A stretch of DNA of 64,000 nt from an uncultured Azospirillum sp. (GCA_900539605.1 UQCS01000004.1:1-64000); one strand, 5' to 3'. Positions 51,579-60,531 are shown, counted from the first letter of the stretch. Program-made: numbers and translations. Notes: generated by a model from the letters alone, not told the origin.

Positions 51579-51612
51579 AATTTAAAGCGCCGTCGGCTGA
51601 CGGCGCTTTAAA
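51579..51612 (-). terminator. Terminator of the 51638 gene
   Basis: ATTTAAAGCGCCGTC and GACGGCGCTTTAAAT pair perfectly around a 4-base loop. Confidence 0.85.
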
Positions 51613-51637
51613 TATCTCAAATGATGGGAGCAGTCGC

Positions 51638-51952
51638 TTATTTAAACCACATATACTTTTCCGTATTCCCTGCCAGCAGCTCGGGATATTCATCCATCAG
51701 CTGCACAAACAGTTCACGGTCGGCGGCTTCCATCCGACGCGCATCTTCCTCTGAGGGAGGAAAAGAGGCATCAAACATTTCCTTAAGCACTTTTCGCTGG
51801 TTGCGGGCGCTTTCTTCGATTCCTTTTCGCATGGCGATCCAGGCGCCAAGAGAACCTTCCACATCGTACACAATCGTCGCCCACCCTTCCGATAACAGAA
51901 TTTCAGGTCTGAAGGTGCTGGCATAAAGCTGCTTAAAACAATTCAAATTCAT
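51638..51952 (-). CDS. Hypothetical helical protein, paralogue of the 50902 gene
   Basis: I start at ATG 51952 (MNLNCFKQLYASTFRPEIL, 104 residues) because the longer frame to 52015 crosses the promoter. Its FKQLYAS...PEILLSEG, QRKVLKEMFDASFPPS and LFVQLMDEYPELLAGNTEK align with the 50902 product across nearly its whole length, so the two arose by tandem duplication. The leader has TTATTAATTATTAAATTT and no Shine-Dalgarno sequence. Function unknown. Confidence 0.65.
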   Translation of the reverse strand: MNLNCFKQLYASTFRPEILLSEGWATIVYDVEGSLGAWIAMRKGIEESARNQRKVLKEMFDASFPPSEEDARRMEAADRELFVQLMDEYPELLAGNTEKYMWFK

Positions 51953-51986
51953 AGTAGTAAATTTAATAATTAATAACTGTTTATGA

Positions 51987-52015
51987 TATATATATTTTTT
52001 TGTCTTTTTAGTCAA
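51987..52015 (-). promoter_or_regulatory. Promoter of the 51638 gene
   Basis: On the minus strand TTGACT (52010-52015), 17-base spacer, TATATA (51987-51992). Confidence 0.55.
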
Positions 52016-52055
52016 GTTATTTTATCGGCCGTTACCATCCTCTTTCTCACAAACA

Positions 52056-52088
52056 AAAATACCGGCCGTTTTCACGACCGGTATTTTG
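52056..52088 (-). terminator. ppdK terminator
   Basis: AAAATACCGG and CCGGTATTTT pair around a 12-base loop after ppdK. Confidence 0.75.
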
Positions 52089-52159
52089 CAACATTTTTAA
52101 CAGAAACGCCGCCGGGAAACTGCCGTTTTTTGAGAGCTTCCCGCTACGATAACTGCTAC

Positions 52160-54856
52160 TTAGCAAGCTTTCTTGCAGCAGCAAGAACCTTTGCTTTCTT
52201 CTTTCTTGTCGTTCTTATGACGAACGGCAGCCTGAGCGGCAGCCAGACGCGCAACCGGTACACGGTACGGCGAGCAGGAAACATAGTTCATGCCACAGGT
52301 CTGGAAGAAATCGATCGACATCGGATCGCCGCCGTGTTCGCCGCAAACGCCCAACCAAATGCTCGGGTTGGCACAACGGGCTTTTTCACAAGCGAGTTTA
52401 ACCAAACAACCAACGCCTTCAACATCAATTGAGGCAAACGGATCGGCAACATAAACGCCGCGGGCACGATATTCGTCCAAAATCGCACCGGTATCGTCAC
52501 GGCTCATACCCAAAGTGGTCTGAGTCAGATCGTTGGTACCAAAACCAAAGAATTCGGCCGATTTTGCCAACTCGTCAGCTTTGAGGGCCGCACGCGGCAA
52601 TTCAATCATCGAACCGACTTCGTATTTGATCTTTTTGCCTTTTTCAGCAAAGATCTTTTCGGCCGTGGTATCAATAATGTCCTTAACGATATCCAGTTCT
52701 TTCTTCGAACCGGTCAAAGGAACTTCGATTTCCGGCAGAACGTTAACGCCTTCGGCTTCACATTCCATGGCCGCTTCCAAAATGGCACGAGTCTGCATTT
52801 CGCAAATTTCCGGATAGGTAATCGGCAGACGGCAACCGCGGTGACCCAGCATCGGGTTGGCTTCGTGCAGAGCATTGGCACGCTGTTTAACTTTTTCCAG
52901 GCTCATACCGATTTTGTCGGCTAATTCCTGCATTTCGGCATCGGTATGCGGCAGGAACTCGTGCAACGGCGGATCCAACAGGCGGATAACAACCGGCAGA
53001 CCGTCCATGATTTTGAACAGATCTTTGAAGTCCTGTTTCTGATACGGCAGCAGGCGGGATAAAGCGGCACGGCGGCCTTCTTCGTTTTCGGCCAAGATCA
53101 TTGCGCGCATATCCGGAATACGGTCAGTGTCAAAGAACATATGTTCGGTACGGGCCAAACCGATACCCTGAGCACCGAAATCACGAGCTGTCTGAGCATC
53201 TTTCGGCGTTTCGGCGTTGGCACGAACTTCCAAAGTGCGGATTTCGTCAACCCAACCCATCAGTTTGCCGAAGTTACCGCTGTTGGTGTCAGCCTTAACC
53301 GTCGGAACCTGTCCTTCGATGATCTGGCCTTTGGCACCATCCAACGATACCCAGTCGCCTTCTTTGACAACAACGCCTTTGTCGGTGGTCATTGTCTTTT
53401 TGGCATAATCGATATGGATTTCATGAGAACCGGAAACACAGGGAGTACCCATACCGCGGGCAACCACTGCCGCGTGCGAAGTCATACCGCCGCGAGCCGT
53501 AATAACACCCTGAGCTGCATGCATACCGCCGATATCTTCCGGCGAAGTTTCGTTACGGATCAAAATAACTTTTTCACCTTTGGCAGCCCATGCTTCAGCG
53601 TCTTCGGCATTGAAAACGGCACGGCCGACCGCAGCACCCGGCGAAGCCGGCAAACCGGTGGCAATAACGTTTTTCTTGGCTTTCGGATCCAACATCGGGT
53701 GTAACAGCTGATCAAGCTGGTCGGCACCGACGCGCATAATTGCTTCTTCTTTGTTGATCAGGCCTTCTTCAACCATTTCAACCGCCATACGAACAGCAGC
53801 GGCAGCCGTACGTTTGCCGTTACGGCACTGCAGCATCCACAATTTACCGTGTTCAATGGTAAATTCCATATCCTGCATGTCTTTGTAATGTTTTTCAAGA
53901 TTGTTGCGAACATCAACCAGTTCCTGATACAAATGCGGCCATTTTTCTTCCAGCGAAGTGCCGTCGCCTTTAGAAGCCATCGGTTGCGGGGTACGGATAC
54001 CGGCCACAACGTCTTCGCCCTGGGCATTAACCAGATATTCGCCGTAGTAAACATTTTCACCTGTAGCCGGGTCACGCGAGAAGCAAACGCCGGTTGCACA
54101 GTCATCGCCGGCATTGCCGAACACCATGGTCTGTACGTTAACGGCTGTACCCCAGTCACCCGGAATATTGTTCAGCTTACGGTAAGTAATGGCGCGGGCG
54201 GCCATCCAGGAACCGAATACGGCGCCGATACCGGCCCACAGCTGATCCCACGGATCCTGCGGAACCACTTTACCGGTTTTTGCACCGATTTCTTTATATT
54301 CTTTAACCAGTTCTTTGAGATCTTCGGCCGTCAGATCAGTGTCGGCTTTGTATCCCTTCGATTTTTTCATATTTTCCAAAGCTTCTTCATACAATTCGAT
54401 GTCGGCGCCGAGAACAACGTCGGAGAACATCTGAAGAAAACGGCGGTAGGAGTCATAAGCAAATCTTTCCGAACCGCTGGCTTTGGCCAGAGCTTTAACC
54501 GTTTCGTCATTCAAACCGAGGTTCAAAACGGTATCCATCATGCCCGGCATGGAAACGCGCGCACCGGAACGAACCGAGAACAACAGCGGATTTTCGGCAT
54601 CGGCAAATTTTTTGCCCATGATTTTTTCAACGCCGGCAACCGCAGCCTTAACCTGTTCTTTAAGGTCGGCCGGATAGGTCTTGTTGTTGTCATAGTAGTA
54701 GGTGCAGACTTCAGTCGTTACTGTAAATCCGGGAGGAACCGGCAAGCCAACCTTGTTCATTTCTGCCAGGTTGGCACCTTTACCGCCCAGGAGGTTTTTC
54801 ATGGAAGCATCGCCTTCGGCTTGACCGTTTCCAAATGTGTATACCCATTTACTCAT
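52160..54856 (-). CDS. ppdK: Pyruvate, phosphate dikinase
   Basis: This 898-residue PEP-utilising enzyme interconverts pyruvate + ATP + Pi with PEP + AMP + PPi. The N-terminal ATP-grasp domain starts GGKGANLAEMNKVGLPVPPG. The phosphohistidine domain has ARGGMTSHAAVVARGMGTPC (catalytic His), and the C-terminal TIM barrel has FGTNDLTQTTLG and catalytic Cys in LGVCGEHGGDP. It can run toward glycolysis or gluconeogenesis. After the usual end there is a Lys/Glu stretch and the Cys-rich tail GSCCCKKAC, which is unusual. Confidence 0.96.
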   Translation of the reverse strand: MSKWVYTFGNGQAEGDASMKNLLGGKGANLAEMNKVGLPVPPGFTVTTEVCTYYYDNNKTYPADLKEQVKAAVAGVEKIMGKKFADAENPLLFSVRSGARVSMPGMMDTVLNLGLNDETVKALAKASGSERFAYDSYRRFLQMFSDVVLGADIELYEEALENMKKSKGYKADTDLTAEDLKELVKEYKEIGAKTGKVVPQDPWDQLWAGIGAVFGSWMAARAITYRKLNNIPGDWGTAVNVQTMVFGNAGDDCATGVCFSRDPATGENVYYGEYLVNAQGEDVVAGIRTPQPMASKGDGTSLEEKWPHLYQELVDVRNNLEKHYKDMQDMEFTIEHGKLWMLQCRNGKRTAAAAVRMAVEMVEEGLINKEEAIMRVGADQLDQLLHPMLDPKAKKNVIATGLPASPGAAVGRAVFNAEDAEAWAAKGEKVILIRNETSPEDIGGMHAAQGVITARGGMTSHAAVVARGMGTPCVSGSHEIHIDYAKKTMTTDKGVVVKEGDWVSLDGAKGQIIEGQVPTVKADTNSGNFGKLMGWVDEIRTLEVRANAETPKDAQTARDFGAQGIGLARTEHMFFDTDRIPDMRAMILAENEEGRRAALSRLLPYQKQDFKDLFKIMDGLPVVIRLLDPPLHEFLPHTDAEMQELADKIGMSLEKVKQRANALHEANPMLGHRGCRLPITYPEICEMQTRAILEAAMECEAEGVNVLPEIEVPLTGSKKELDIVKDIIDTTAEKIFAEKGKKIKYEVGSMIELPRAALKADELAKSAEFFGFGTNDLTQTTLGMSRDDTGAILDEYRARGVYVADPFASIDVEGVGCLVKLACEKARCANPSIWLGVCGEHGGDPMSIDFFQTCGMNYVSCSPYRVPVARLAAAQAAVRHKNDKKEESKGSCCCKKAC

Positions 54857-55099
54857 GGTTATTTTAGCTCCTATAGCTATAAGGTTAAAACAAAAATCAC
54901 ACTTTTATAGCAATTTACGCAAAATATGATTTTAAAACAAATTCAGTTCAAGAAGTTATAACACTTCCGGCGATTCTTCAAGCAAAATCTTTTGAAGACC
55001 TCCGTTTATCAACAGCCGGCCGGTTCGCCTCTCCACGCCACGGCTTGACATCGTAACCGCCGTATGTTAGCCTTTGGCAGATTTTGGAGATATCCTCAA

Positions 55100-55933
55100 A
55101 TGCTAAAAATCGTTTATCAGGGTATTGCCGGTGCCTATTCGCATATTGCGGCGCAAAACATTTACCCCGGACAAACCTATCTGCCGTGCGAAACTTTCGA
55201 ACAGGCGATGGACATGGTGCAGAAAAATCTCGCCGACATGGCTGTGATTCCGGTCGAAAATTCCAACGCCGGACGGGTTGCCGACGTTCATTTTCTGCTG
55301 CCCGAAACCGGACTGTTTATCAATGGCGAATATTTTCTGCGGGTCGAACACCAGCTGCTCGGACTGCCCGGTTCCCGTTTGGAAGAAATCGTTTCCGCTT
55401 CTTCGCATCCGCAGGCGCTCGCCCAGTGTTCCGCTTTTCTCAAACAACACAAAATTAGAGCCGTCGCCCGCATCGACACCGCCAAGTCGTGCCAGGATAT
55501 CATCAACTTTCAGGATAAAAGCAAAGCAGCAATTGCTTCCAAGCTGGCAGCCGAAATTTACGGGCTGGAAATATTAAAATCCAACATCGAAAACGATTGC
55601 CGCAACACCACCCGCTTTTTGCTGATGAGCAGTAACGATCAGACGCCCCCGGACGACGGCAACCGTTTCATCACTTCGTGCATTTTCCGCGTGAAGTCGA
55701 TTCCGGCGGCTTTGTACAAGGCCTTGGGCGGATTCGCCACCAACGGCATCAACCTTACCAAACTCGAAAGTTATCAGGTCGACGGCAGATTCGTTTCCGC
55801 CCGTTTTTATATGGAAATAGAATCCCACCCGGACCGCCCGTCTTTTCAAAACGCTTTTGACGAACTGCGCTTTTTTGCCGATGAGTTGCATATTCTCGGC
55901 ACTTATGCCGCCAGTCCTTTCAGGGAGAAATAA
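55100..55933 (+). CDS. pheA: Prephenate dehydratase
   Basis: The 277-residue cytoplasmic enzyme makes phenylpyruvate for phenylalanine synthesis. The catalytic domain begins KIVYQGIAGAYSHIAA and has VIPVENSNAGRV, SHPQALAQC and CRNTTRFLL, the Thr-Arg-Phe active-site motif. A C-terminal ACT domain (residues about 197-277) contains NLTKLESYQ, the phenylalanine-sensing ESRP-type motif. Start ATG 55100 follows GGAG; the frame from 55064 is unsupported. Confidence 0.95.
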   Translation: MLKIVYQGIAGAYSHIAAQNIYPGQTYLPCETFEQAMDMVQKNLADMAVIPVENSNAGRVADVHFLLPETGLFINGEYFLRVEHQLLGLPGSRLEEIVSASSHPQALAQCSAFLKQHKIRAVARIDTAKSCQDIINFQDKSKAAIASKLAAEIYGLEILKSNIENDCRNTTRFLLMSSNDQTPPDDGNRFITSCIFRVKSIPAALYKALGGFATNGINLTKLESYQVDGRFVSARFYMEIESHPDRPSFQNAFDELRFFADELHILGTYAASPFREK

Positions 55934-55937
55934 CGAC

Positions 55938-56543
55938 ATGACTGAACAATTGATTATTTTTGATACCGAATATGCTTCCTGGCAAGGGTTTCTCTCCGCC
56001 CCCGAAGCAGAAAAGAAAAAGGCGGAAATCGTCCAAATTGCCGCGATTAAAGTAAATTTGCCCGACTTAAGCGTGGCGGATAAACTCAATCTTTATATCA
56101 AACCGCACTTCACTCCGCGCTTAACCGAATATTTTATCAATCTTACCGGTATCACCGACGCACTGCTTGAACAAGAAGGCCTTCCTTTTCTCGAAGCCTA
56201 CCGGCGTTTTAAACAATTTGCAGGCAGCCTGCCCTGCTACTCGCACGGATGGTCGCTGGCTTCGGGACCGACCGCCGACGGCATCGTCATCGGCTACAAT
56301 CTCGAAATGTTCGGCATTACCGACGATTCTCCGCTCGACTATCGCAATATCGCCAACTGGTTTAAACAAGCCTATGCGGAAAAAAACATTCCGATCAAAT
56401 GCCAGGCTTCGGGACAAATTGCCAAGCTGCTTGGCCTGGAGGCACAACTTAAAGAGTTGGGGCTGGACGAACACAACGCTTTTTATGACGTTCATTCCAT
56501 CTTGGCCGGACTGCGTTTTCTCGGTTTTAACCGGCTTTTTTAA
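55938..56543 (+). CDS. DEDDh-type 3'-5' exonuclease
   Basis: A DnaQ-like exonuclease of 201 residues beginning at ATG 55938, 4 bases after pheA. ExoI is FDTEYASW (D and E), ExoII is near DGIVIGYNLEMFG, and ExoIII is HNAFYDVHSI with His and Asp of the DEDDh set. EIVQIAAIKV is typical of the fold. Substrate unknown; relatives trim RNA or proofread DNA. Forms an operon with pheA. Confidence 0.8.
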   Translation: MTEQLIIFDTEYASWQGFLSAPEAEKKKAEIVQIAAIKVNLPDLSVADKLNLYIKPHFTPRLTEYFINLTGITDALLEQEGLPFLEAYRRFKQFAGSLPCYSHGWSLASGPTADGIVIGYNLEMFGITDDSPLDYRNIANWFKQAYAEKNIPIKCQASGQIAKLLGLEAQLKELGLDEHNAFYDVHSILAGLRFLGFNRLF

Positions 56544-56560
56544 TTTTGTTGCCCATTCCC

Positions 56561-56605
56561 AAACATTAACCGGCCGTCTTTCAAGACGGCCGGTTAATGT
56601 TTTTC
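56561..56605. terminator. Strong bidirectional terminator
   Basis: AAACATTAACCGGCCGTCTT and AAGACGGCCGGTTAATGTTT pair perfectly around 3 bases between convergent operons. Confidence 0.9.
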
Positions 56606-56619
56606 TGACAGAGTAAAAC

Positions 56620-57231
56620 TTACAAAGAATCTATCAGATCAATCGATTGATCAATCAGCTTCCGACGGGTCGGTTCATCCAAATGAGCCTTCAGCGCTTT
56701 TTCCAACAACCCGATGCTCCGGCGGCTGACAATTTCCGCCAGCTCGCTTTCGGCTCTGACCCGTTCGCCCTCAATTCGCTGTTTGGCCGTTTTTTCCTGC
56801 GCGTCCAGCCTTTGTTCCAACTCAGCGGTCAAATTCTTTTTCAACGCGCTGATCTCTCGCTTTGACTTTTTCACCACCGCAGCGGTTTCATCATCGATTC
56901 CTTCAAGTTTTTCCTCATAAGCCGCCAACAGCTTCCGCGCCTCGGTTTTAAGATTCTCGGCATCAGTGATGCGTCCGGTCTCTTTGGCAATATGTTGTCC
57001 CAAAAAGCCGAACAAAGCTTTTTTCAGCGGGACAAACAACCCGACAACCACCATTACAAAAGCCATTCCGACCCAGAATTCGGGCGACAGGTAAAAAACT
57101 TCATGTTCGCTGCCCAGTTCCTGAGTGGTGCTTTTTAAAATCGTTTCCACATTATCCGCCGCGCCGATAACGGCTTCCTGAGTTGCATCCAGCAGTTCTT
57201 TTCCGGCCGTGTTGACTGACTGTTCATCCAT
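56620..57231 (-). CDS. atpF: ATP synthase F0 subunit b
   Basis: The peripheral stalk subunit of 203 residues. One membrane segment (residues about 50-68, VGMAFVMVVVGLFVPL) is followed by a long charged coiled coil to residue 200. A 45-residue extension precedes the membrane segment, longer than in E. coli. It overlaps atpF' by 8 bases and ends the F0 operon; F1 genes are elsewhere, as in alphaproteobacteria. Confidence 0.9.
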   Translation of the reverse strand: MDEQSVNTAGKELLDATQEAVIGAADNVETILKSTTQELGSEHEVFYLSPEFWVGMAFVMVVVGLFVPLKKALFGFLGQHIAKETGRITDAENLKTEARKLLAAYEEKLEGIDDETAAVVKKSKREISALKKNLTAELEQRLDAQEKTAKQRIEGERVRAESELAEIVSRRSIGLLEKALKAHLDEPTRRKLIDQSIDLIDSL

Positions 57232-57712
57232 CGTTTCGTTCCTGTTCGGCTATTTGGGCAATATCGACAACCGAGACATTTTCCAGCCCCAGCTTGGCAG
57301 CAATTCCGGCAGCCAGCGCAACCGAGATTTTTTCAATCTGTTCCATCGTCTGATGCCGGTTTTCGGCAATCAGCCGTTCGTTTTCCCGCAACATTTCCTG
57401 CAAACGCCGTGATGTTTCGGCATCGCGTTCGGCAATTGTCCGATGCAGTTCTTCGCTGGCCTTATGCAATTCCTCCGCCGCTTCATCATTGACTTTTTTC
57501 AATGCCTGCCGATATTTTTCCAACGCTGTTTCCGCCGCCTGCTTAAACTCGCCGGCCGCATTCAGATAATCATCAATCTTACGTTGGCGTTGATTTAAAA
57601 TATCGGTAATTTTCGGCACGATCATTTTGGCCATAATCAGCCACATCAGCCCAAAGCTGACAACCAGCCAAAAGCTCTGCGAACTGAATGTTGAAAAATC
57701 AAGCTGTGGCAT
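57224..57712 (-). CDS. atpF': ATP synthase F0 subunit b'
   Basis: 162 residues: membrane segment at about 12-30 (SFWLVVSFGLMWLIMAK), then a coiled coil starting PKITDILNQRQRKIDD, diagnostic of b/b'. It pairs with AtpF in the stalk. Having two b-type genes is typical of alphaproteobacteria. Confidence 0.92.
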   Translation of the reverse strand: MPQLDFSTFSSQSFWLVVSFGLMWLIMAKMIVPKITDILNQRQRKIDDYLNAAGEFKQAAETALEKYRQALKKVNDEAAEELHKASEELHRTIAERDAETSRRLQEMLRENERLIAENRHQTMEQIEKISVALAAGIAAKLGLENVSVVDIAQIAEQERNDG

Positions 57713-57800
57713 CGACGCCGTTCTCCTTTAAATAAATTGCCGCATCCGACAACGGGAAAAGCCGCCGGCTTCCCCCGCTTCGCAAACCTGCAGCCCTATT

Positions 57801-58025
57801 TTATTCCCCGCCGGTCAGCATGACCAGAGCAATAACCAGCGCATACAACGCAATTGCTTCAATAGCGGCAAAACCGGCCCAACCGTAGATATCAACGTCT
57901 TTCTTAACTTGCGGGTTACGTCCGACCGTGGTAATGATGGTGGTCCACAGTTTGGTAACGCCCCAGGCTGCTACGGTCATTGACAAAGCGCAAATCGCCG
58001 CACTAATATAAGCTATAGGTTCCAT
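57801..58025 (-). CDS. atpE: ATP synthase F0 subunit c
   Basis: 74 residues, two membrane helices forming the proton-driven c-ring. The loop RNPQVKKD is canonical and the proton-binding carboxylate is the Glu in GFAAIEAIALYALVI (residue about 56). Within atpI-B-E-F'-F. Confidence 0.96.
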   Translation of the reverse strand: MEPIAYISAAICALSMTVAAWGVTKLWTTIITTVGRNPQVKKDVDIYGWAGFAAIEAIALYALVIALVMLTGGE

Positions 58026-58080
58026 TTAATTTTCCTTTCCGAATTTAATTTTAACATTTTAACCATAATAATCATTTTCG

Positions 58081-58803
58081 TCAGTGGTTGCGGATGGCAT
58101 CCCCGAGATAAATGCAACTCAGCACCGTATAAATAAACGCTTGCAAAAGTGCAATAAACAACTCAAAAACAATAATGCAGGCATCAAAAAACAACGGTAC
58201 AATTCCCAACACGCCCAAACTAACCACAAAACCGGCAATAATTTTGAGCATAATATGCCCAACCGTCATGTTGGCTACCAGACGGACTGTCAGGCTGAAG
58301 GGCTTGGAAAGCATCGAAATCGTTTCAATCGGCATAATCAGAGGCGCCAACGCCAGCGGAATTCCCTTGGGCATAAAAGTTCTGAGATAGCCCCATTTGC
58401 GTTTTTTGATACCGACCGCAATATTAAACAGAAGCGCCACGATCGACAAAGTCCCCACCGCCGTGGCATGCGAAGTAAAGGTAAAAGCATACGGGAACAG
58501 TCCCAACACATTGCCGAAAGCAATAAACAAAAACAACGAAAAAATAAAACTGAAATATTTCAGGCCTTCCGGTCCCAGGTTTTCCTTCATCAAATTGGCA
58601 ATAAAACCGTATATGCATTCGGGAAGCGATTGGGCCAGCCCCGGCACAATGGTCCGCCGACGCAGACAAAGGCCGAACAAAAGAGCGGCCGCCAACACGG
58701 ACAGCACCATAAACAACGAGGAGTTGGTAAAAGATATATCGACATCACCGACCTTAAGCGGAATAATCGGCTTAATTACAAATTGTTCCATCGGATTTGA
58801 CAC
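58081..58803 (-). CDS. atpB: ATP synthase F0 subunit a
   Basis: 240 residues, about five to six membrane helices. The essential Arg is in LTVRLVANMTVGHIML, and the C-terminal helix has FIALLQAFIYTVLSCIYLGD. It forms the proton half-channels next to the c-ring. Confidence 0.96.
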   Translation of the reverse strand: MSNPMEQFVIKPIIPLKVGDVDISFTNSSLFMVLSVLAAALLFGLCLRRRTIVPGLAQSLPECIYGFIANLMKENLGPEGLKYFSFIFSLFLFIAFGNVLGLFPYAFTFTSHATAVGTLSIVALLFNIAVGIKKRKWGYLRTFMPKGIPLALAPLIMPIETISMLSKPFSLTVRLVANMTVGHIMLKIIAGFVVSLGVLGIVPLFFDACIIVFELFIALLQAFIYTVLSCIYLGDAIRNH

Positions 58804-58808
58804 GTTAG

Positions 58809-59120
58809 CTACTCCTCATCCTCTTTTCGTTTTTCTTCCGCTTGGGCCAGCCGGTAAACGTTCAAAAAGCCCGCCGCGCCCCCCAACAATAAAAACAACG
58901 CCAAAAACAGCGGCCGTGTTCCCGCCAGCCGGTCAAGCACAAAGCCGACCGCACCGCCGACCAACACTGCAGACAGCAGCTCGACCGCAATTCTCATCCC
59001 GATCGCCGCCGCACTGGAATATTCCGAGGTTTTGGTCGATGCGGCATGATCCGCCTCCCGTTTTTTCAGACGTGAAATCTTACGTTCCAGCTCCCTGATG
59101 TCATCGGGAATTTTTTTCAT
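58809..59120 (-). CDS. atpI: ATP synthase assembly protein AtpI
   Basis: 103 residues with a charged N-terminus (residues 1-30) and two membrane helices (about 42-65 and 72-92), the usual AtpI/AtpZ layout, directly upstream of atpB by 5 bases. It helps c-ring assembly or ion supply. Confidence 0.8.
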   Translation of the reverse strand: MKKIPDDIRELERKISRLKKREADHAASTKTSEYSSAAAIGMRIAVELLSAVLVGGAVGFVLDRLAGTRPLFLALFLLLGGAAGFLNVYRLAQAEEKRKEDEE

Positions 59121-59146
59121 CGGACAGCATATTCCTTAAATATTAC

Positions 59147-59872
59147 TTACTTATTAAGATCCAGATATTTATTTAACACTTCCTGCAATGTTTCATAATC
59201 CGGCATCCCGGGCAAAATTTCCTCTCCTTCGGGACCGCGTACCAAAAACGACGGCGTTCCCTGAATACGCAATTTTTCGAGCGCATCCTGACGCACTGCC
59301 ATAATTTCTTTGGCCGTATCGTCGTCAGCCATGCAACGATTGGCTTCCTCTCTGCTCAGACCTTCCAGTTCCGCATAACTGGCCAGCAGCTTTTCGGCTT
59401 TGAAGGACAATCCCCAGGTCAGTTGCTTTTTGAACAGCACGCTCAGAAAATCGAAATATTTATCAGCCGGCATGCAGCGGGCCAGCATCGCCGCTTTCAT
59501 CGACCGGCCGTCAATCGGAAAATCGGCAAACACCAGCTTAACTTTGCCGGTGTCAATATAATCTTTCTTAAGCTGAGGCAGCATATTCAGGTGAAAATCC
59601 GCACAATGGGAACATCCGAGCGAAGAAAACTCATAAATTGTCACCGGTGCGGCCGGATTGCCGAGAACCCGCACTTCATCCATTTCAAAACGGCTCGGAA
59701 TCACGCTGCCGTCCACCACCGGAACTGCGGCTTGAGCAGACCCGACCAAAACCAGGTTTCCGTCCACCCAGTCAAAACCTTTCTGAAACAGATAATAGCC
59801 GTCGGCCACAACAAACATAAACGTAATCGCCAACATTTGGCTGATTTTTTTTATTATATTTTCAAAAGTCAT
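59147..59872 (-). CDS. DsbA-family periplasmic thiol oxidoreductase
   Basis: 241 residues with an N-terminal membrane segment (about 9-28). The thioredoxin-like domain has CSHC in FSSLGCSHCADFH and cis-Pro in IQGTPSFLVRG; VKLVFADFPIDGRSMKAA is typical of the group. It resembles alphaproteobacterial DsbA-like proteins needed for envelope disulfides. Its upstream neighbour is the DUF721 gene (12-base gap). Confidence 0.9.
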   Translation of the reverse strand: MTFENIIKKISQMLAITFMFVVADGYYLFQKGFDWVDGNLVLVGSAQAAVPVVDGSVIPSRFEMDEVRVLGNPAAPVTIYEFSSLGCSHCADFHLNMLPQLKKDYIDTGKVKLVFADFPIDGRSMKAAMLARCMPADKYFDFLSVLFKKQLTWGLSFKAEKLLASYAELEGLSREEANRCMADDDTAKEIMAVRQDALEKLRIQGTPSFLVRGPEGEEILPGMPDYETLQEVLNKYLDLNK

Positions 59873-59884
59873 TGATGCTCCTGT

Positions 59885-60409
59885 TTATTTGCGATTCTCA
59901 ATTATAATATTTTTACCCAGACGGACCAGACTTTCTTTTAACCTGTCATCTTCAACACCGCCGGTCAGTTCTTCAATATAATTTTGTTCTTCTCTGCTTA
60001 CAAGTATTTTCTTAAGCGGCGGTTGATTAAATTGTTTCGCCTTCCGGAGCAACGGTATTGAGCCCTGTCTGATTTTCATTCCGGTCACGGCGCCATAACC
60101 GAAATACGCGTTCACTTTGTCAAGAATAAATTTTTCACGATGCTGAATCTCCAGCGCAAACGCACCGTTCGGCACCGCAATATGCAAAATGCCGCCGTTT
60201 CGTTCCCCCGGTTTGAAGCTGATTTTCTCCGGCACCGTACAGGCGGCCAGTTCTTCTCCGGCAATCTGATCCCAAAAAGTCAGGATATCCGCGGAGGCCA
60301 GGCCCTGTTTACCAAGTATGCGCCGCAGCAGCGGAAGGGTTTCCGATGCCAGTGTATTCAGCCCCGAGGCGCTGCGTTTGTTTTCGTGCCGAGAAGTTTC
60401 TTTTTTCAT
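59885..60409 (-). CDS. DciA/DUF721 family protein
   Basis: From ATG 60409 (174 residues), residues about 30-115 match DUF721: LLRRILGKQGLASADILTFWDQIAGEELAACTVPEKISF. DciA proteins of this family load the replicative helicase where DnaC is absent. The C-terminal 60 residues are basic. There is no clear Shine-Dalgarno sequence; the alternative TTG start at 60445 is less likely. Function assigned by family only. Confidence 0.75.
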   Translation of the reverse strand: MKKETSRHENKRSASGLNTLASETLPLLRRILGKQGLASADILTFWDQIAGEELAACTVPEKISFKPGERNGGILHIAVPNGAFALEIQHREKFILDKVNAYFGYGAVTGMKIRQGSIPLLRKAKQFNQPPLKKILVSREEQNYIEELTGGVEDDRLKESLVRLGKNIIIENRK

Positions 60410-60502
60410 AATTGCCGTTTTACCACAAACAAGCCGTAAAAGCAAGCTGTCTCGGCATTTTTTTCCCGCAGCGTCAAAATAAAGTCCTCCCGCATAAAAA
60501 AC

Positions 60503-60531
60503 TTGATTCTATTAAAAAATTAATGTACTCT
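60503..60531 (+). promoter_or_regulatory. Promoter of outer-membrane barrel gene
   Basis: TTGATT (60503-60508), 17-base spacer, TACTCT (60526-60531). Confidence 0.45.

Noticed and set aside
18978..51952. Bacteroidota-type promoters (TAnnTTTG) for the SD-less genes
   Set aside because: The boxes present are TTGACA and TATAAT-like with 16-17 base spacing; near matches such as TATTTTG lack one T and occur only sometimes.
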